Source: Rhizobium leguminosarum (GTDB taxonomy: Bacteria; Pseudomonadota; Alphaproteobacteria; Rhizobiales; Rhizobiaceae). Taken from it: a stretch of DNA of 64,000 nucleotides. The first letter of the stretch is position 1; every line of letters begins with the position of its first letter. The stretch is from positions 124,001-188,000 of the forward strand of contig NZ_CP025015.1 in assembly GCF_002953715.1 (NCBI RefSeq). Reading direction: 5' to 3'. The position numbers and the translations under genes were made by a program. Below the pieces are notes generated by a model that saw only the letters and a program-made list of their open reading frames with translations, was not told the DNA's origin and made no database searches. This document shows, in pieces, positions 34,882-44,594 of this stretch.

Positions 34882-36585
34882 GTGGACGCAATGTTTGGCT
34901 CGATCGGCATTCCACTTGTCGACCCGGTACTATTTTCCAGGATGCTGAAACACCGGGGAAGTTACGTCGACACGATCAAATGGGCCGAAATTTCATTAAC
35001 CACGATCAGTAGGTCGCCTGGTAGAATCTTCAAGGATCCAGAGTTGATGGTGGCCTATACTGGCTCCCCTTTTGTCGAAGGAAAACCGATCTCGATGGCC
35101 GCGGATCTTGCGGAGCTTTACGCGCTAGGCAAGCTGGACGCCCCAGATGCAGTAAATGGTCACTATTGCATCGCACTGATCAACATACCGAAGCAACAGA
35201 TTCGTTTCCTGCGTGACAACATCGGGGTCAATACCCTCTATGTCACGCGGATCGCAAGGGGCCTGGCCTTCTGCACCGAATACAAATGCCTTCGGGCTTT
35301 GCCTGGCTTTGATCGATCAACCGACCTGGAAGCGATCAAGGGATTCGAACGAAGCGGCTGGGTGCCGAGCGGGGCAACATTCTTTTCTCAGGTAAAGCCG
35401 GTTTTACCCGGAAAATGGTCGACACTCAGATATGCAGACAATTCCTTTCCATCGGAGGCGGCATCATCGATCACGCCTGTGCTAGCGGATGCTTTCGTAC
35501 CGGTGGAGGCGGTCGCAGACGCTTTGCTGAGCGCCGTGGAAAGGCTCAGCGCCGATCAACCGCCAGCGGTGGGCATAATGCTGAGTAGCGGAGTAGACTC
35601 AGCTCTAATCGCAGAGTTGGTCGCCCGCTCCATGAAGCAAATCACGGTCAAGTCGTTCACTGTTGGGCACAACGGAGGAGACCCCGAGATCGAAGGCGCC
35701 CGGTTGACCGCGTTGGCATTGGGCCTGGAGCATCACGAACTATTTCTGGAACCATCAGAATTTACACGACTGCTTCCAGAAGCAATGTGGGCGATGGAGA
35801 ACCCTGGGGGATATGACGAGTATCCATGCTTGTTCGGGCTCAGCGAGATGGCAGGATTGCATGTCGATGTTCTATTTTCTGGCAATCTCTCGGATACATT
35901 ATTTGGAGGCATGAACTCCCACACACAGTTGTGGAAGAGCCTTAACGGGCTGCCAACCGATGGGGAGCCGGCCCCAAATGGAAGCCTTACAATCCTCAAA
36001 GGGTCAGCAAGCGGCACGCACGCGACGCTGAGGACGCGGTCGCCTGCTCACGATTCCTTGCATGCCGAACTTGCCGCCACAATGGATAGGCGGGACGAGC
36101 GGATGGGCGCCCAGGAAATGCTAGCCGCTCGTTTTGGCATCGATCTGCGCATGCCGTATGCCGACACCCATGTCGTCCGAACTGCAATGCGCATTCCTGA
36201 CTCCCAGAAGGTAAGCGACAAAGGAAATAAACTTATCCTGCGCCAGGCGTCGGCGATCTTTTTGCCCCAGGAGATCGTAAAGCGTCCGAAACGAATACAG
36301 CAACTGATGTATGACAGCGCAATGCGGATTTGGTTGTTGTCGACATTTGATCTCTTATTCAACTCCGCCAGAGCGCAAAAGCGGGACGTCTACGATTATG
36401 GAAATCTGGCTCTGGTAAGGGAAGAGCTCGTGCGGGAGGTCACCCGTAGTACAGTTCAAAACGCCTGGAAGGCCATTTCGATTGAAACTTGGCTTCGGAT
36501 GTTCGCGGACGAAGAGCATTTCGCCCGCACTATGAGCGACGAAAGCGTAAAACCGGAAGCGGTCTTTTCGCCCGCCAGCCGCTAA
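34882..36585 (+). CDS. Asparagine synthetase-like amide ligase without glutaminase cysteine
   Basis: A 567-residue AsnB-type protein. The C-terminal synthetase half has the pyrophosphate loop MLSSGVDSALIAELV and a later FSGNLSDTLFGG. The N-terminal domain aligns with class II amidotransferases, but the MCGI start is MFGSIG here, so the catalytic Cys is Phe and glutamine hydrolysis is not expected. It may use free ammonia or an amine substrate, like beta-lactam synthetase-type relatives. The GTG at 34882 has AGGAG at good spacing; the ATG at 34891 is an alternative. It is 205 nt after the CDP-alcohol transferase. Confidence 0.87.
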   Translation: MDAMFGSIGIPLVDPVLFSRMLKHRGSYVDTIKWAEISLTTISRSPGRIFKDPELMVAYTGSPFVEGKPISMAADLAELYALGKLDAPDAVNGHYCIALINIPKQQIRFLRDNIGVNTLYVTRIARGLAFCTEYKCLRALPGFDRSTDLEAIKGFERSGWVPSGATFFSQVKPVLPGKWSTLRYADNSFPSEAASSITPVLADAFVPVEAVADALLSAVERLSADQPPAVGIMLSSGVDSALIAELVARSMKQITVKSFTVGHNGGDPEIEGARLTALALGLEHHELFLEPSEFTRLLPEAMWAMENPGGYDEYPCLFGLSEMAGLHVDVLFSGNLSDTLFGGMNSHTQLWKSLNGLPTDGEPAPNGSLTILKGSASGTHATLRTRSPAHDSLHAELAATMDRRDERMGAQEMLAARFGIDLRMPYADTHVVRTAMRIPDSQKVSDKGNKLILRQASAIFLPQEIVKRPKRIQQLMYDSAMRIWLLSTFDLLFNSARAQKRDVYDYGNLALVREELVREVTRSTVQNAWKAISIETWLRMFADEEHFARTMSDESVKPEAVFSPASR

Positions 36586-36863
36586 TTAGTCGGCCCTGAA
36601 CAAAGGCTAAATCATTGATCTTCTGGCGGTTGGAAGATCTGGAGAAGTATCCGATTTCGGCATGAGAACGGTAAGCGCGGTACTGATGAAGGCACGCGGC
36701 ACCGTAACGTTAAGTGGGCATCGATCAAAATGTGCGATCTGGCGGCATGACCATATAACGTTTTTATTCCGTTCAGGGCCATTGCCTGCGCCAGTCAACA
36801 ATCAACAAGCACCTTGCGGCCACAAACTTAGCGGCTTCATCGGACAGCAGCCTTATAGAATTC

Positions 36864-37106
36864 TTGTTTGTTGATTTCCTTGCGGAATTGGACCGGTTAG
36901 ATGTCGCAACGATGGGTTGCTCGAGACGCATCCATATCCGGGCCTCGTTGCAAGAGGGGCAAGCCGACTGGTTCGAAGGAATAACAGGTGCGTTCCTTCG
37001 ATTTGGCGGCGTTCCAAGTGAGATGGATAATGCGAAGCCGCTAGTCGAGCACCACGATGCGGTCGGTCGGAAGGTGCGGTCAACTGCATGCCTTTGCTCG
37101 TTGTAG
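36864..37106 (+). pseudogene. IS21-family IstA transposase fragment
   Basis: HIRASLQEGQADWFEGITGA, FLRFGGVPSEMDNAKPLVEH and HHDAVGRKVR match the catalytic core of IstA (the usual QADWFEG and FGGVP-DNAK motifs). Both ends of the gene are missing. Confidence 0.75.
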
Positions 37107-37378
37107 GGGCTTCAGCACGAGGTTGCGCCCCATATCGCGCCCGTGTGAAGGGCAATGACGAACGCGGAGTCGGCTGTGTCAAGAAGCACGCTGACGACTC
37201 TCTCGCAGCACTAAGCTTGTTCTGACAAGATCTGGATCGCTTCAGTTTGCGAGTCCACGTCTTAGTCTAATTGGGACGAAGCGGGGCCGCACGATCCGCG
37301 GCCATCAGGGCCATATGGGCAACGGCGAAGGTGCGGCATGCTGGGTCGAGTGCTTCCTCTGCGGAGACGCGCCCGCAT

Positions 37379-37454
37379 GGGGGATTGTTCGTCCCGGCCG
37401 AAGACGAACCCACGCAGGACCCGTGGCGGGCGGCCGAAAAAATCTCGTTGCGCC
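37379..37454 (+). repeat. Dispersed decayed repeat, copy R1
   Basis: This segment is similar in DNA to 51530-51608 (same strand) and to 48400-48475 (opposite strand). In all three, one frame reads a peptide close to PAEDEPT, then a short gap and AEE/AEK-I-SLR, so they look like copies of the 3' end of the same lost gene. The family was not recognised. Confidence 0.5.
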
Positions 37455-37490
37455 CCGGTGGCGCGTTTCTGGATGCCGTCTGCAAATCGA

Positions 37491-38293
37491 TGCGCGATAT
37501 CCGTCGATCGATGCGCCCTTCCACGGTCAAACCCGACCTTCTGACACGAGCAGAGCGCATTCAGTATGAAGGTTATCTCCGGCGCGAAGAGGTCAACAAA
37601 GCCATCACGGCCATGAAAGACGAAGGCTTTTCACTGAAGGAGATCGTCCGCCGAACCGGTATCAGCCGCGGAACAGTGCGTAAGATTGCCCGTGGCATTC
37701 AGAACGATGTGTTCCGTGTTCGGGAAATCTCCCTTGATGCTTATTTGCCGATCCTGGACGCGCTTTGGATTGAGGGCTGTCACAATGGTGCAGAACTGTG
37801 GCGACGTCTGCAAGCGAGAGGCTTCAGAGGGTCGCTGAGGGTGGTTACCGAATGGACGACCCGTCGCCGGCGGGCGGATCGCCTCTGCCTGACCGACCTT
37901 CAACGCGTCCCTTCGGCCCGCAAAATTACCCGCATGATGACAACTAACCGGAACAACTTGACGAGGACCGACGCCGTGATAGTCGCAAATATCGAGAAGA
38001 GCGTCCCGGCACTAGCTACGGCGAGAACGTTGCTTGACCGGTTCCAGACGATGATCCGCAAGAGAAGTATATCTGACTTGAGCCCTTGGGTCAGCGATGC
38101 CAAATCAAGCCTGATTGCCTCCTTTGGGAACGGCGTTTCCAAAGACATCGATGCCATTCGCAATGCTATCGAACAGCCATGGTCAAGCGGTCAGGTTGAA
38201 GGCCAGATCAACAAACTGAAAATGGTGAAGCGGCAGATGAACGGCCGGGCGAAAATCGATCTCCTTCAAGCCCGCCTTGTCGGACCATCATGA
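37491..38293 (+). pseudogene. ISL3-type transposase, N-terminally truncated
   Basis: From about codon 75 of the open frame the protein is transposase-like. VNKAITAMKDEGFSLKEIVR and RTGISRGTVRKIARG form a HTH, and the C-terminus AIRNAIEQPWSSGQVEGQIN then KLKMVKRQMNGRAK is the conserved ISL3 end. The N-terminal zinc-binding half is missing, and the frame upstream belongs to the R1 repeat. Confidence 0.75.
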
Positions 38294-38317
38294 TCAAACG
38301 TCATCGAAAGTGCGTCT

Positions 38318-38343
38318 GACCCAATTTTGGATGCTGATTGACA
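38318..38343. repeat. IS21-type terminal sequence
   Basis: The complement reads TGTCAATCAGCATCCAAAAT followed by TGGGTC. The same 21-base start occurs at 46832-46852, where a further short repeat follows. This is the form of multi-repeat ends of rhizobial IS21 elements. Confidence 0.6.
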
Positions 38344-38499
38344 GCGTTGAGAGGCTCGCACAGACAATCGAGCGACGCCAAGAAGTTGAGCTCCTGCTTG
38401 AAGACGCAGAACGCCAAATAGGTACGGCTGAAGAAGTTTCGGAGGGGCGTCATCGCCGCGACGAAATCGATCATGAGCTTGAAGAAAAGACCGTCGTCC

Positions 38500-38845
38500 T
38501 AGGTGACGAGATCGCGCTCTTCAAGAATACAAGGCGAGCGTTGCGCACGGAAGAGCGCGGGGTCCGCGAACAACTTCGATCCTCGGTTGATATGGGCCCG
38601 GGCATAGCAGAGATCCGGGCGGCATCGAGATCGCACTTTGCAGTCAGAAGGAAGTCGATTGGGTTTCCGTGCTTGTCGATGGCACGGTACAGGTAACGCC
38701 ACTTGCCGCGGATCTTGACGTAGGTCCCGTCGATCCTGACCGAACCACAATGCAGGCGCCGAAACTGGCGCAGCCGCTTCTCGATCCGCGTCGGCCGAGC
38801 CGGTGAGCCGCGAGACGAGGCGCAATTCACCATTTTTACTATCGT
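38500..38845 (-). pseudogene. IS6-family transposase fragment
   Basis: The minus strand reads CGSVRIDGTYVKIRGKWRYL then YRAIDKHGNPIDFLLTAKCD, the first catalytic Asp region of an IS6 transposase (normally DETY/K-G-W-YLYRA-D). Ends and the rest of the DDE domain are missing. Confidence 0.75.
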
Positions 38846-39000
38846 ATCAGTCGAAAACTTTATCAAAACTCGACAAAAGGTCGAAACGAGACCCTTTGTA
38901 GGTGTATACTGTTTCGCAATTAGATCGTGCGTTGTATCGTGGAATGGGCAGATGGTCCGGCGACTCGGCGTCATTCGATAAGTGCAAGAGGAGCATTGCC

Positions 39001-41130
39001 TTGATTAAGCCCGCCAGCCCTATTCGTTCCTCGCAACCCCTGATTATTCTCGCCGGCAACTTTGAGGATGCGGCGCCCGTCGCCGCCAGACTTCGAGAAT
39101 TAGGCTGGTCATGCGTTTGCTCGCCAGATTACCCGACCTTCGAGCAACAGGCGCGATTGCTCAAGCCGGACCTCCTATTGCTAGATAGCGGTGTCTCCGA
39201 CGCATTCGTGGGCGATGGAAAGCGTCGCAAGGGAATTGAATACATTCCAGCGATTCATCTCGTCTCGGCAGCCGCCGACAGGGCACCGGCATTCGCCGCC
39301 GGCGCGGTGGACTGTGTCGTCAAACCTATCCTCTTGGAAGAACTAGTCGCACGTATACAGGTCCGTATCGAGTTGCTGCGGACCCAGAAACAGCTTGACC
39401 AGTGCAACATGCAATTCACCACCATACTGGAAAGTATAGGACAGGGTGCCTGCTTGTTCGACGCTGACCAGCGGTTGGTACTGTCCAATCGCCGTTATGC
39501 GAAGGTGTATGGCCTTGCTCCGGAGATGATCCAGCCTGGAATGACTTTAAGCGATATAACCGAGCTGCGCTATTCCGTCGGCGCTTGTCCTGCCGTGGCG
39601 TCCGACGAGTATCTGGCCTGGTGCGACTCGATCAATTCCAGTCCATCGTCCCAGGACTGGTCGATGGAGCTGAAGTCGGGCAAAGTCATTCGCGTTCACC
39701 ACGAAAGAACATCCGATGGCGGATGGGTTTCTACCCACGAGGATATTACCGAGCACCGAACCGCCGAACGCCAAATAGCGCATCTGGCGCTGCATGATCC
39801 GCTAACCGATCTGCCCAACCGTGCTGCACTGAAGCAGAAACTCGACGCGATGCTCGAACAGCACCGGACGCAAGGATCGCCGTTTGCGGTACTGTGTCTC
39901 GACCTGGATCGTTTCAAGGAGGTCAACGACGTCTTCGGCCACAATGTCGGTGACCTGGTTTTATGCCTGGCAGCCAAACGTCTGAACGCGGTCGCGCAGG
40001 GTGCCTTCGTCGCACGCTTGGGCGGTGACGAGTTCATGGTCTTAGTTGAAGCTGATGCCAACTCCATAGCGCAGCTCGCCGACCTGATTATTTCCGCTCT
40101 GAGCGAGGACGCCGACATCGAGGGGACCCGGATCCGAATGGGGACGAGCCTTGGCGTAGCAGTCTATCCAGCCGATGGGGACAGTGCCGCCGACCTCATG
40201 GGCAACGCTGACGCCGCTCTCTATCGCGCGAAAGCTGACGGACCAGGCGTCGCCCGGTTTTTCGAACCGCAAATGGATAAGTGGCTGCGAGAACGGAGAG
40301 CATTGCAGCGTGACCTGCAGGCTGCAATATCGCAGCAACAATTGTCGGTCTTCTATCAACCACAGGCTAATATTGGCGGGGACGTCACTGGTTTTGAAGC
40401 GTTGCTGCGGTGGAATCATCCGAGCCAAGGCAATATCCCGCCGTCCGTCTTTATTCCGATTGCAGAAGAGAGCAGTCTGATGATCGAGATTGGCGCGTGG
40501 GTGTTGCGGGAGGCTTGTCGTGAGGCGGCCTCGTGGCCGCGAAAGCTTTCGGTCGCCGTCAACCTCTCTCCGGTGCAATTTAAGCATGGTGATCTGACCG
40601 GGCTTGTAAAGTCAGTGCTGATTGAAACCGGACTTGAGCCCGAACGGTTGGAGCTCGAGATCACCGAAGGTGTGCTGATTAATGATCATGAACGGGCCAT
40701 TTCCACGTTGGGGCACCTCAAGGCGCTGGGCGTACGTATCGCCATGGATGATTTCGGAACCGGTTATTCGTCGCTGTCCTATCTGCAGTCCTTTCCGTTC
40801 GATAAGATCAAGATTGACCAGTCTTTTGTACGCAACATCGGGCTTTCCCAGTCTTCGGCGATCATACGAGCCGTCATCGGACTTGGGCGAGGACTGGATC
40901 TGCCGATTATCGCCGAAGGCGTGGAAACAACGGATCAACTGGCGTTCTTGACCCGTGAGTTGTGCGATCAAGTGCAGGGCTACCTGGTGGGCCGCCCCCG
41001 CCCGATCTCCGACTACGCCAAGCATGTAGGACGAGCGGACGAGCAGCCAGTATCCATTCCTCCCGATATGCTCGGTCTTCCGGTCGCAAGCGGCACCTAC
41101 AGCCCAAGCGGGAGCACCAGTTTTGGTTGA
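39001..41130 (+). CDS. Receiver/PAS/GGDEF/EAL cyclic-di-GMP signalling protein
   Basis: About 709 residues. An N-terminal receiver-like domain (DLLLLDSGVSD, then VDCVVKPILLEELVARIQV) is followed by a PAS domain (ILESIGQGACLFDADQR), a GGDEF domain with GGDEF intact at about residue 341, and an EAL domain with EALLRW near 466 and DDFGTGYSSLSYLQSF. Both synthesis and breakdown of c-di-GMP are possible. The TTG at 39001 has AGAGGAG 7 nt upstream; an ATG at 38902 extends the frame over IS6 debris. There are no membrane helices. It is an isolated gene between IS relics. Confidence 0.88.
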   Translation: MIKPASPIRSSQPLIILAGNFEDAAPVAARLRELGWSCVCSPDYPTFEQQARLLKPDLLLLDSGVSDAFVGDGKRRKGIEYIPAIHLVSAAADRAPAFAAGAVDCVVKPILLEELVARIQVRIELLRTQKQLDQCNMQFTTILESIGQGACLFDADQRLVLSNRRYAKVYGLAPEMIQPGMTLSDITELRYSVGACPAVASDEYLAWCDSINSSPSSQDWSMELKSGKVIRVHHERTSDGGWVSTHEDITEHRTAERQIAHLALHDPLTDLPNRAALKQKLDAMLEQHRTQGSPFAVLCLDLDRFKEVNDVFGHNVGDLVLCLAAKRLNAVAQGAFVARLGGDEFMVLVEADANSIAQLADLIISALSEDADIEGTRIRMGTSLGVAVYPADGDSAADLMGNADAALYRAKADGPGVARFFEPQMDKWLRERRALQRDLQAAISQQQLSVFYQPQANIGGDVTGFEALLRWNHPSQGNIPPSVFIPIAEESSLMIEIGAWVLREACREAASWPRKLSVAVNLSPVQFKHGDLTGLVKSVLIETGLEPERLELEITEGVLINDHERAISTLGHLKALGVRIAMDDFGTGYSSLSYLQSFPFDKIKIDQSFVRNIGLSQSSAIIRAVIGLGRGLDLPIIAEGVETTDQLAFLTRELCDQVQGYLVGRPRPISDYAKHVGRADEQPVSIPPDMLGLPVASGTYSPSGSTSFG

Positions 41131-41388
41131 TGTTGAAGGATTCGACCAGATCCCGACGGAAATGCAGAAACACCTAACTCAGAAAAGAAGTATCCGGGTT
41201 CTCATCACAGGCGAATGGCGATTTCACCCTCGAAGCGGCTGAACTAGCCGATCGTTTCAGACTGTCCGCGTTTCACCGATACGTGTCTCTCGGGGAGCAT
41301 GTTCGAAATTATCAGCTAAGATCGAACGGACGATGAATATCATGCTGCATGGAGAAGATGGCCAGGAAGCCGGAAGAGTCCGAAGGGC
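41131..41388. other. Short non-coding segment after the GGDEF-EAL gene
   Basis: No gene supported. It leads into an inverted repeat and IS6 debris. Confidence 0.4.
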
Positions 41389-41442
41389 ATCGTAAACTTA
41401 ACGGATGAAAGGCCAGCGAATGACGCCATCCGCAGATATCTC
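41389..41442 (+). repeat. 54-bp inverted repeat, left arm
   Basis: Reverse complement of 41740-41793 with a single mismatch over 54 bases. The arms enclose an IS6 transposase relic, and the right arm is also the start of a SIR2-like relic, so the left arm is an inverted copy of that relic's DNA. Confidence 0.85.
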
Positions 41443-41443
41443 G

Positions 41444-41715
41444 ATGATCACCGACAAGCTGCAGTCCTACGGCGCAGCAAAGCGAGAGATCATGCCGGGT
41501 GTAGAGCATCGCTCCGACAAAGGGTTGAATAATCGGGCGAAGAATTCTCACCAACCAGCCCGGCGGCGAGAGCGGATCATGAAGCGCTTCAAGTCACAGC
41601 GACATCTACAACGCTTCGTCTCCATCCATGATCCGATCCCAACCTATTTCAAATCCCGCGCCACGACATCTCCTCCGGCCACCATCGCGAACTGCCCACG
41701 GCGGCGATGAGCCTG
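41444..41715 (+). pseudogene. IS6-family transposase C-terminal fragment
   Basis: MITDKLQSYGAAKREIMPGV, then EHRSDKGLNNRAKNSHQPAR and QRHLQRFVSIHDPI are the C-terminal third of an IS6 transposase. It breaks by frameshift before the end. The catalytic Glu position reads AKNSH instead of the AENSH seen in the intact copy at 41996. Confidence 0.8.
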
Positions 41716-41725
41716 TGGGCGAAAA

Positions 41726-41965
41726 TTGCCCGAGCATGAGAGATATCTGCGGATGGCGTCTTTCGCTGGCCTTTCATCCGTTAAGTTTACGATGCCGATG
41801 CAGTCATATTCGCCGGAGTTTGCGATCGCCGAGAGTGCCGCGGGACAGGATATTCCCGCGCCTGGAAGCAGCAGGTTCCATGGCATCGTCCATCTCCATG
41901 GAAGGCTCTCTGATCCTCAGCTGGGCCTTTCTCAAACCGAGTTGGTGCTGACAAGCGCCCAATGG
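41726..41965 (+). pseudogene. SIR2-like domain protein fragment
   Basis: The frame reads SSRFHGIVHLHGRLSDPQLG then LSQTELVLTSAQWGD, the conserved histidine (HLHG) region of SIR2-like NADase domains found in several phage-defence proteins. It is cut on the right by the IS6 element at 41966 and on the left by IS6 debris. Not functional. Confidence 0.6.
41740..41793 (-). repeat. 54-bp inverted repeat, right arm
   Basis: Pairs with 41389-41442. Read forward, it encodes part of the SIR2-like relic (RMASFAGLSSVKFTM). Confidence 0.85.
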
Positions 41966-42772
41966 GGCGATGTCACGTTGTCGGCAACTTAACGGGTGGC
42001 GGATAATACGGTTGAGATGACCTCATCGACCATCAGCTACAAGAACCACCGATTTCCACCGCAGATTATCGCCCGTGCGGTCTGGCTGTATTTCCGGTTC
42101 CCGTTGAGCCTGCGGCTGGTCGAGGAAATGTTGCTGGAGCGCGGTATCGTCGTCTCTTACGAAACGATACGGCGATGGGGCCGCAAATTCGGGGCAGCCT
42201 ACGTCAAGCAGCTGCCTAGAAAGAAGCCGTCGCGGAAAGATATCTGGCATCTGGACGAGGTCGTGATTTCCATAGGCGGCCGAAAACATTGGCTGTGGCG
42301 CGCTGTCGACCAGGACGGCTACGTTCTCGACGAGATCGTCCAGACCCGCCGCGATACCAAGGCTGCCAAGCGATTGCTGGTCAGGCTGCTGAAGAAGCAA
42401 GGTCTGTCGCCGAAGCGCATCGTCACCGAAAAACTGCGCTCATACGGCGCGGCAAAACGGGATGTAATGCCCGGCGTCGAACATCGATCGCACAAGGGCC
42501 TTAACAATCGCGCGGAGAATTCTCACGTACCGCTTCGAAAACGAGAGCGGATGATGCAGGGCTTTCGATCCGTCGGAGGTTTGCAACGTTTCATCTCGGT
42601 CTTTTCAGCAGTCCGAAATCTTTTCGTCGCGCCGCACCAGAGACACTCAGCCCCAGCCATCCATATTCATCGCATCCGCGCCATGGCGCAGTGGAAAGCC
42701 GTGACCGCTGCAATTGCATGAGTTTACCGACAAGCGACTTTACGGCCGTTGATCAAACAACGTGACATCGCC
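41966..42772 (+). mobile_element. Complete IS6-family insertion sequence
   Basis: An 807-bp element bounded by inverted repeats GGCGATGTCACGTTGT (41966-41981) and ACAACGTGACATCGCC (42757-42772), a perfect 16-bp pair, with one full transposase gene. No 8-bp target duplication is seen (left flank CCCAATGG, right flank GGCGGAAC), so flanks were probably rearranged by recombination. It is inserted in the SIR2 relic. Confidence 0.9.
41996..42721 (+). CDS. IS6-family transposase
   Basis: A 241-residue DDE transposase. HTH-like RLVEEMLLERGIVVSYETIR, first Asp in WHLDEVVISIGG, second region RRDTKAAKRLLVRLLKK, and the Glu in NNRAENSH. The GTG at 41996 or the ATG at 42017 can start it. It is the only IS6 copy in the window that looks intact and could act on the related ends nearby. 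Confidence 0.9.
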   Translation: MADNTVEMTSSTISYKNHRFPPQIIARAVWLYFRFPLSLRLVEEMLLERGIVVSYETIRRWGRKFGAAYVKQLPRKKPSRKDIWHLDEVVISIGGRKHWLWRAVDQDGYVLDEIVQTRRDTKAAKRLLVRLLKKQGLSPKRIVTEKLRSYGAAKRDVMPGVEHRSHKGLNNRAENSHVPLRKRERMMQGFRSVGGLQRFISVFSAVRNLFVAPHQRHSAPAIHIHRIRAMAQWKAVTAAIA

Positions 42773-42799
42773 GGCGGAACCCCTCAATCCAAGTGTCGG

Positions 42800-43186
42800 T
42801 TAACGCTCCATCACCAACTGGAACGTGTCAATGAGGATCGCCAGAAAAACGCCAGACCCAGTGATGATCACGCCATTCAGAAATAGCCGGCTTGCCTTGT
42901 CGTAGACGACTTTTTTCAGTGATGACGTTTGCAAAAGTAAGGCGAGGGAGCGCAGCTGAAAGACGATGCCTATAGTTATGACGACCAACGTCGGCAGGTC
43001 GGCAAGTCTCCACGGTATTGGATTGCTGGCCCACTGCGTAAGGAAGCCTAGGGAAAATGAAAGCACCACCCCCACGACGGTAATCGTGCCGTTGCGGAAA
43101 AGCGTTTCTATCAGGTGTTCGTCGTCATCGTTGAGATTCATTTTCGGCTCTCCATCCCAGTGACTATCCACGCTTTCGTATGACAA
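42800..43186 (-). CDS. Small membrane protein of unknown function
   Basis: A 128-residue protein with an acidic N-terminus (NLNDDDEHLIETLFRNG) and three to four hydrophobic segments (TITVVGVVLSFSLGFLTQWA, LPTLVVITIGIVF, GVIITGSGVFLAILI). The start could also be the ATG at 43141. I do not recognise the family. It is bordered by the IS6 element and an IS6 relic, so it is an isolated cargo gene. Confidence 0.6.
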   Translation of the reverse strand: MSYESVDSHWDGEPKMNLNDDDEHLIETLFRNGTITVVGVVLSFSLGFLTQWASNPIPWRLADLPTLVVITIGIVFQLRSLALLLQTSSLKKVVYDKASRLFLNGVIITGSGVFLAILIDTFQLVMER

Positions 43187-43365
43187 TCAACCGTATTTGG
43201 ATATCTTATCGATGAAGACAGAGCCTAGGATGCCGTCTTCTTTCGAGAACTCGGTGAATTACCGGTCTATGCCTAAACGTGGTGCGTACTTTAGTGGGGT
43301 ACTCGGCTTGGCACCTCATCTTCAGACGATTTGAGACTGTGGAGGAGGGTGCTGCGCTTCGCGTG

Positions 43366-43455
43366 TCACGATCAGCGATAAGCTCAAATCCTACGACGCA
43401 GCCAAAAGGGAAATCATGCCCGGTGTCGAGCATCGTTCGCATGAGGGTCTGAATA
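43366..43455 (+). pseudogene. IS6-family transposase scrap
   Basis: ISDKLKSYDAAKREIMPGVE followed by HRSHEGLN is a 30-codon piece of the IS6 C-terminal region, similar to 41444 and the intact copy. Confidence 0.7.
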
Positions 43456-43856
43456 AACCGGGCGGAGGGTATTATCACGTTAACTGGGCTGCCGCGGCCT
43501 GTGTCGCCTGAATATCCACGAGCCGCTGACCTTTCCAGCCAGAGAAACTAACGTGACAACACCCTCTCGAAAATTCATTTTGAGATGGGCGGGTGGCGAG
43601 CGCCCGGTGCGGCTTGAAGAAGCGGAACGGCGACCGGGAAGGCACCAGATCAGGGAGCGGAAACCGCGGCGTGAAGGGCGATCGATATCGGACGACTTAG
43701 CGTAAAGCTCTCGGCGGGCATGAATCAAGCGGCGGGCACCAAAGCCGATCCTCAGGCACATCGGCGGACATTCAATCTTCAATTGATGAGATCGGCGTCG
43801 ACCTTCGCAAGATGAAGGAGAATAGACTGTTCATTCCACGGTAGTTTGCAAAGCAT
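43456..43856. other. Relic region
   Basis: No gene supported in these 400 bp. It lies between IS6 and virD4 relics. Confidence 0.4.
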
Positions 43857-44380
43857 CTACTCCTGCCGTTGCGTCTGCTGAGGGGGCGACGTTGATGACG
43901 TGCCTTCTTCTGCGATCATCAACGGTGCAGGCTCCGGAAGGGCGCCCGTCTGGTTCTCGAAGATGCGCTTCAGTGCACGATCGGAATAATACCGGACTTT
44001 TCTCAGCTTCAATGGTGGGTGACCCTTTATGAGAACGATCTGGCTGTTGTTATCCAGCAGCCGCACCTGTTCGGGCCGTAATAGGGGTGCACCTTGGTCT
44101 GAGTTTTGAATATTGCGATCGAACATCCCGCCTTGGCCATAGGAAGTGGAGCGCGCTACAAATGTATATTCACCGATCGCTTTCGAAATATAGAGCGGCG
44201 TCTCGTCATCGGCAGTTGCCATGAAAACTAGCATGCCCGTATTGCTCAAGAAGTTTTGCTTGCCTGCCTCGTCGTAGGTTCCCGACAGCGCTGAGAGGCT
44301 TTGGATGATGAACATAAAGCGGCCCTTGTAGCCAGCGATTGTCGTGATTGCCGTCTCAATCGCTTCGAGTTTGCCGTTAC
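43857..44380 (-). pseudogene. VirD4/TraG coupling protein C-terminal fragment
   Basis: The minus strand reads KLEAIETAITTIAGYKGRFM, IIQSLSALSGTYDEAGKQNF, MATADDETPLYISKAIGEYT and QGAPLLRPEQVRLLD, the C-terminal third of a VirD4-type type IV secretion coupling ATPase. The sequence before KLEAIE is unrelated in frame, so Walker A and most of Walker B are missing. A relic of a vir-like transfer system. Confidence 0.82.
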
Positions 44381-44594
44381 ATTTGTAACTCCGCAGAGGC
44401 TTCCTCAACACTGATGGTAGGTGAAACGTCAGCTGACGTGCGGGCGGCATCAGGAGGACGAGTTTTTGGTCGGCTTGAGGATCAGCCGGCCGGATCATGC
44501 GGCGCGGGCGGTCCGCGTGTTAGCCGACAGGTTTGGCTAGTCTACTTCATCAGTTCGAGCGGCTTAACGCGCAGGGAACCGTACCCTATCGGCG

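Noticed and set aside
41966..42772. 8-bp target duplication around the IS6 element
   Set aside because: Flanks CCCAATGG and GGCGGAAC differ, so no duplication can be claimed.
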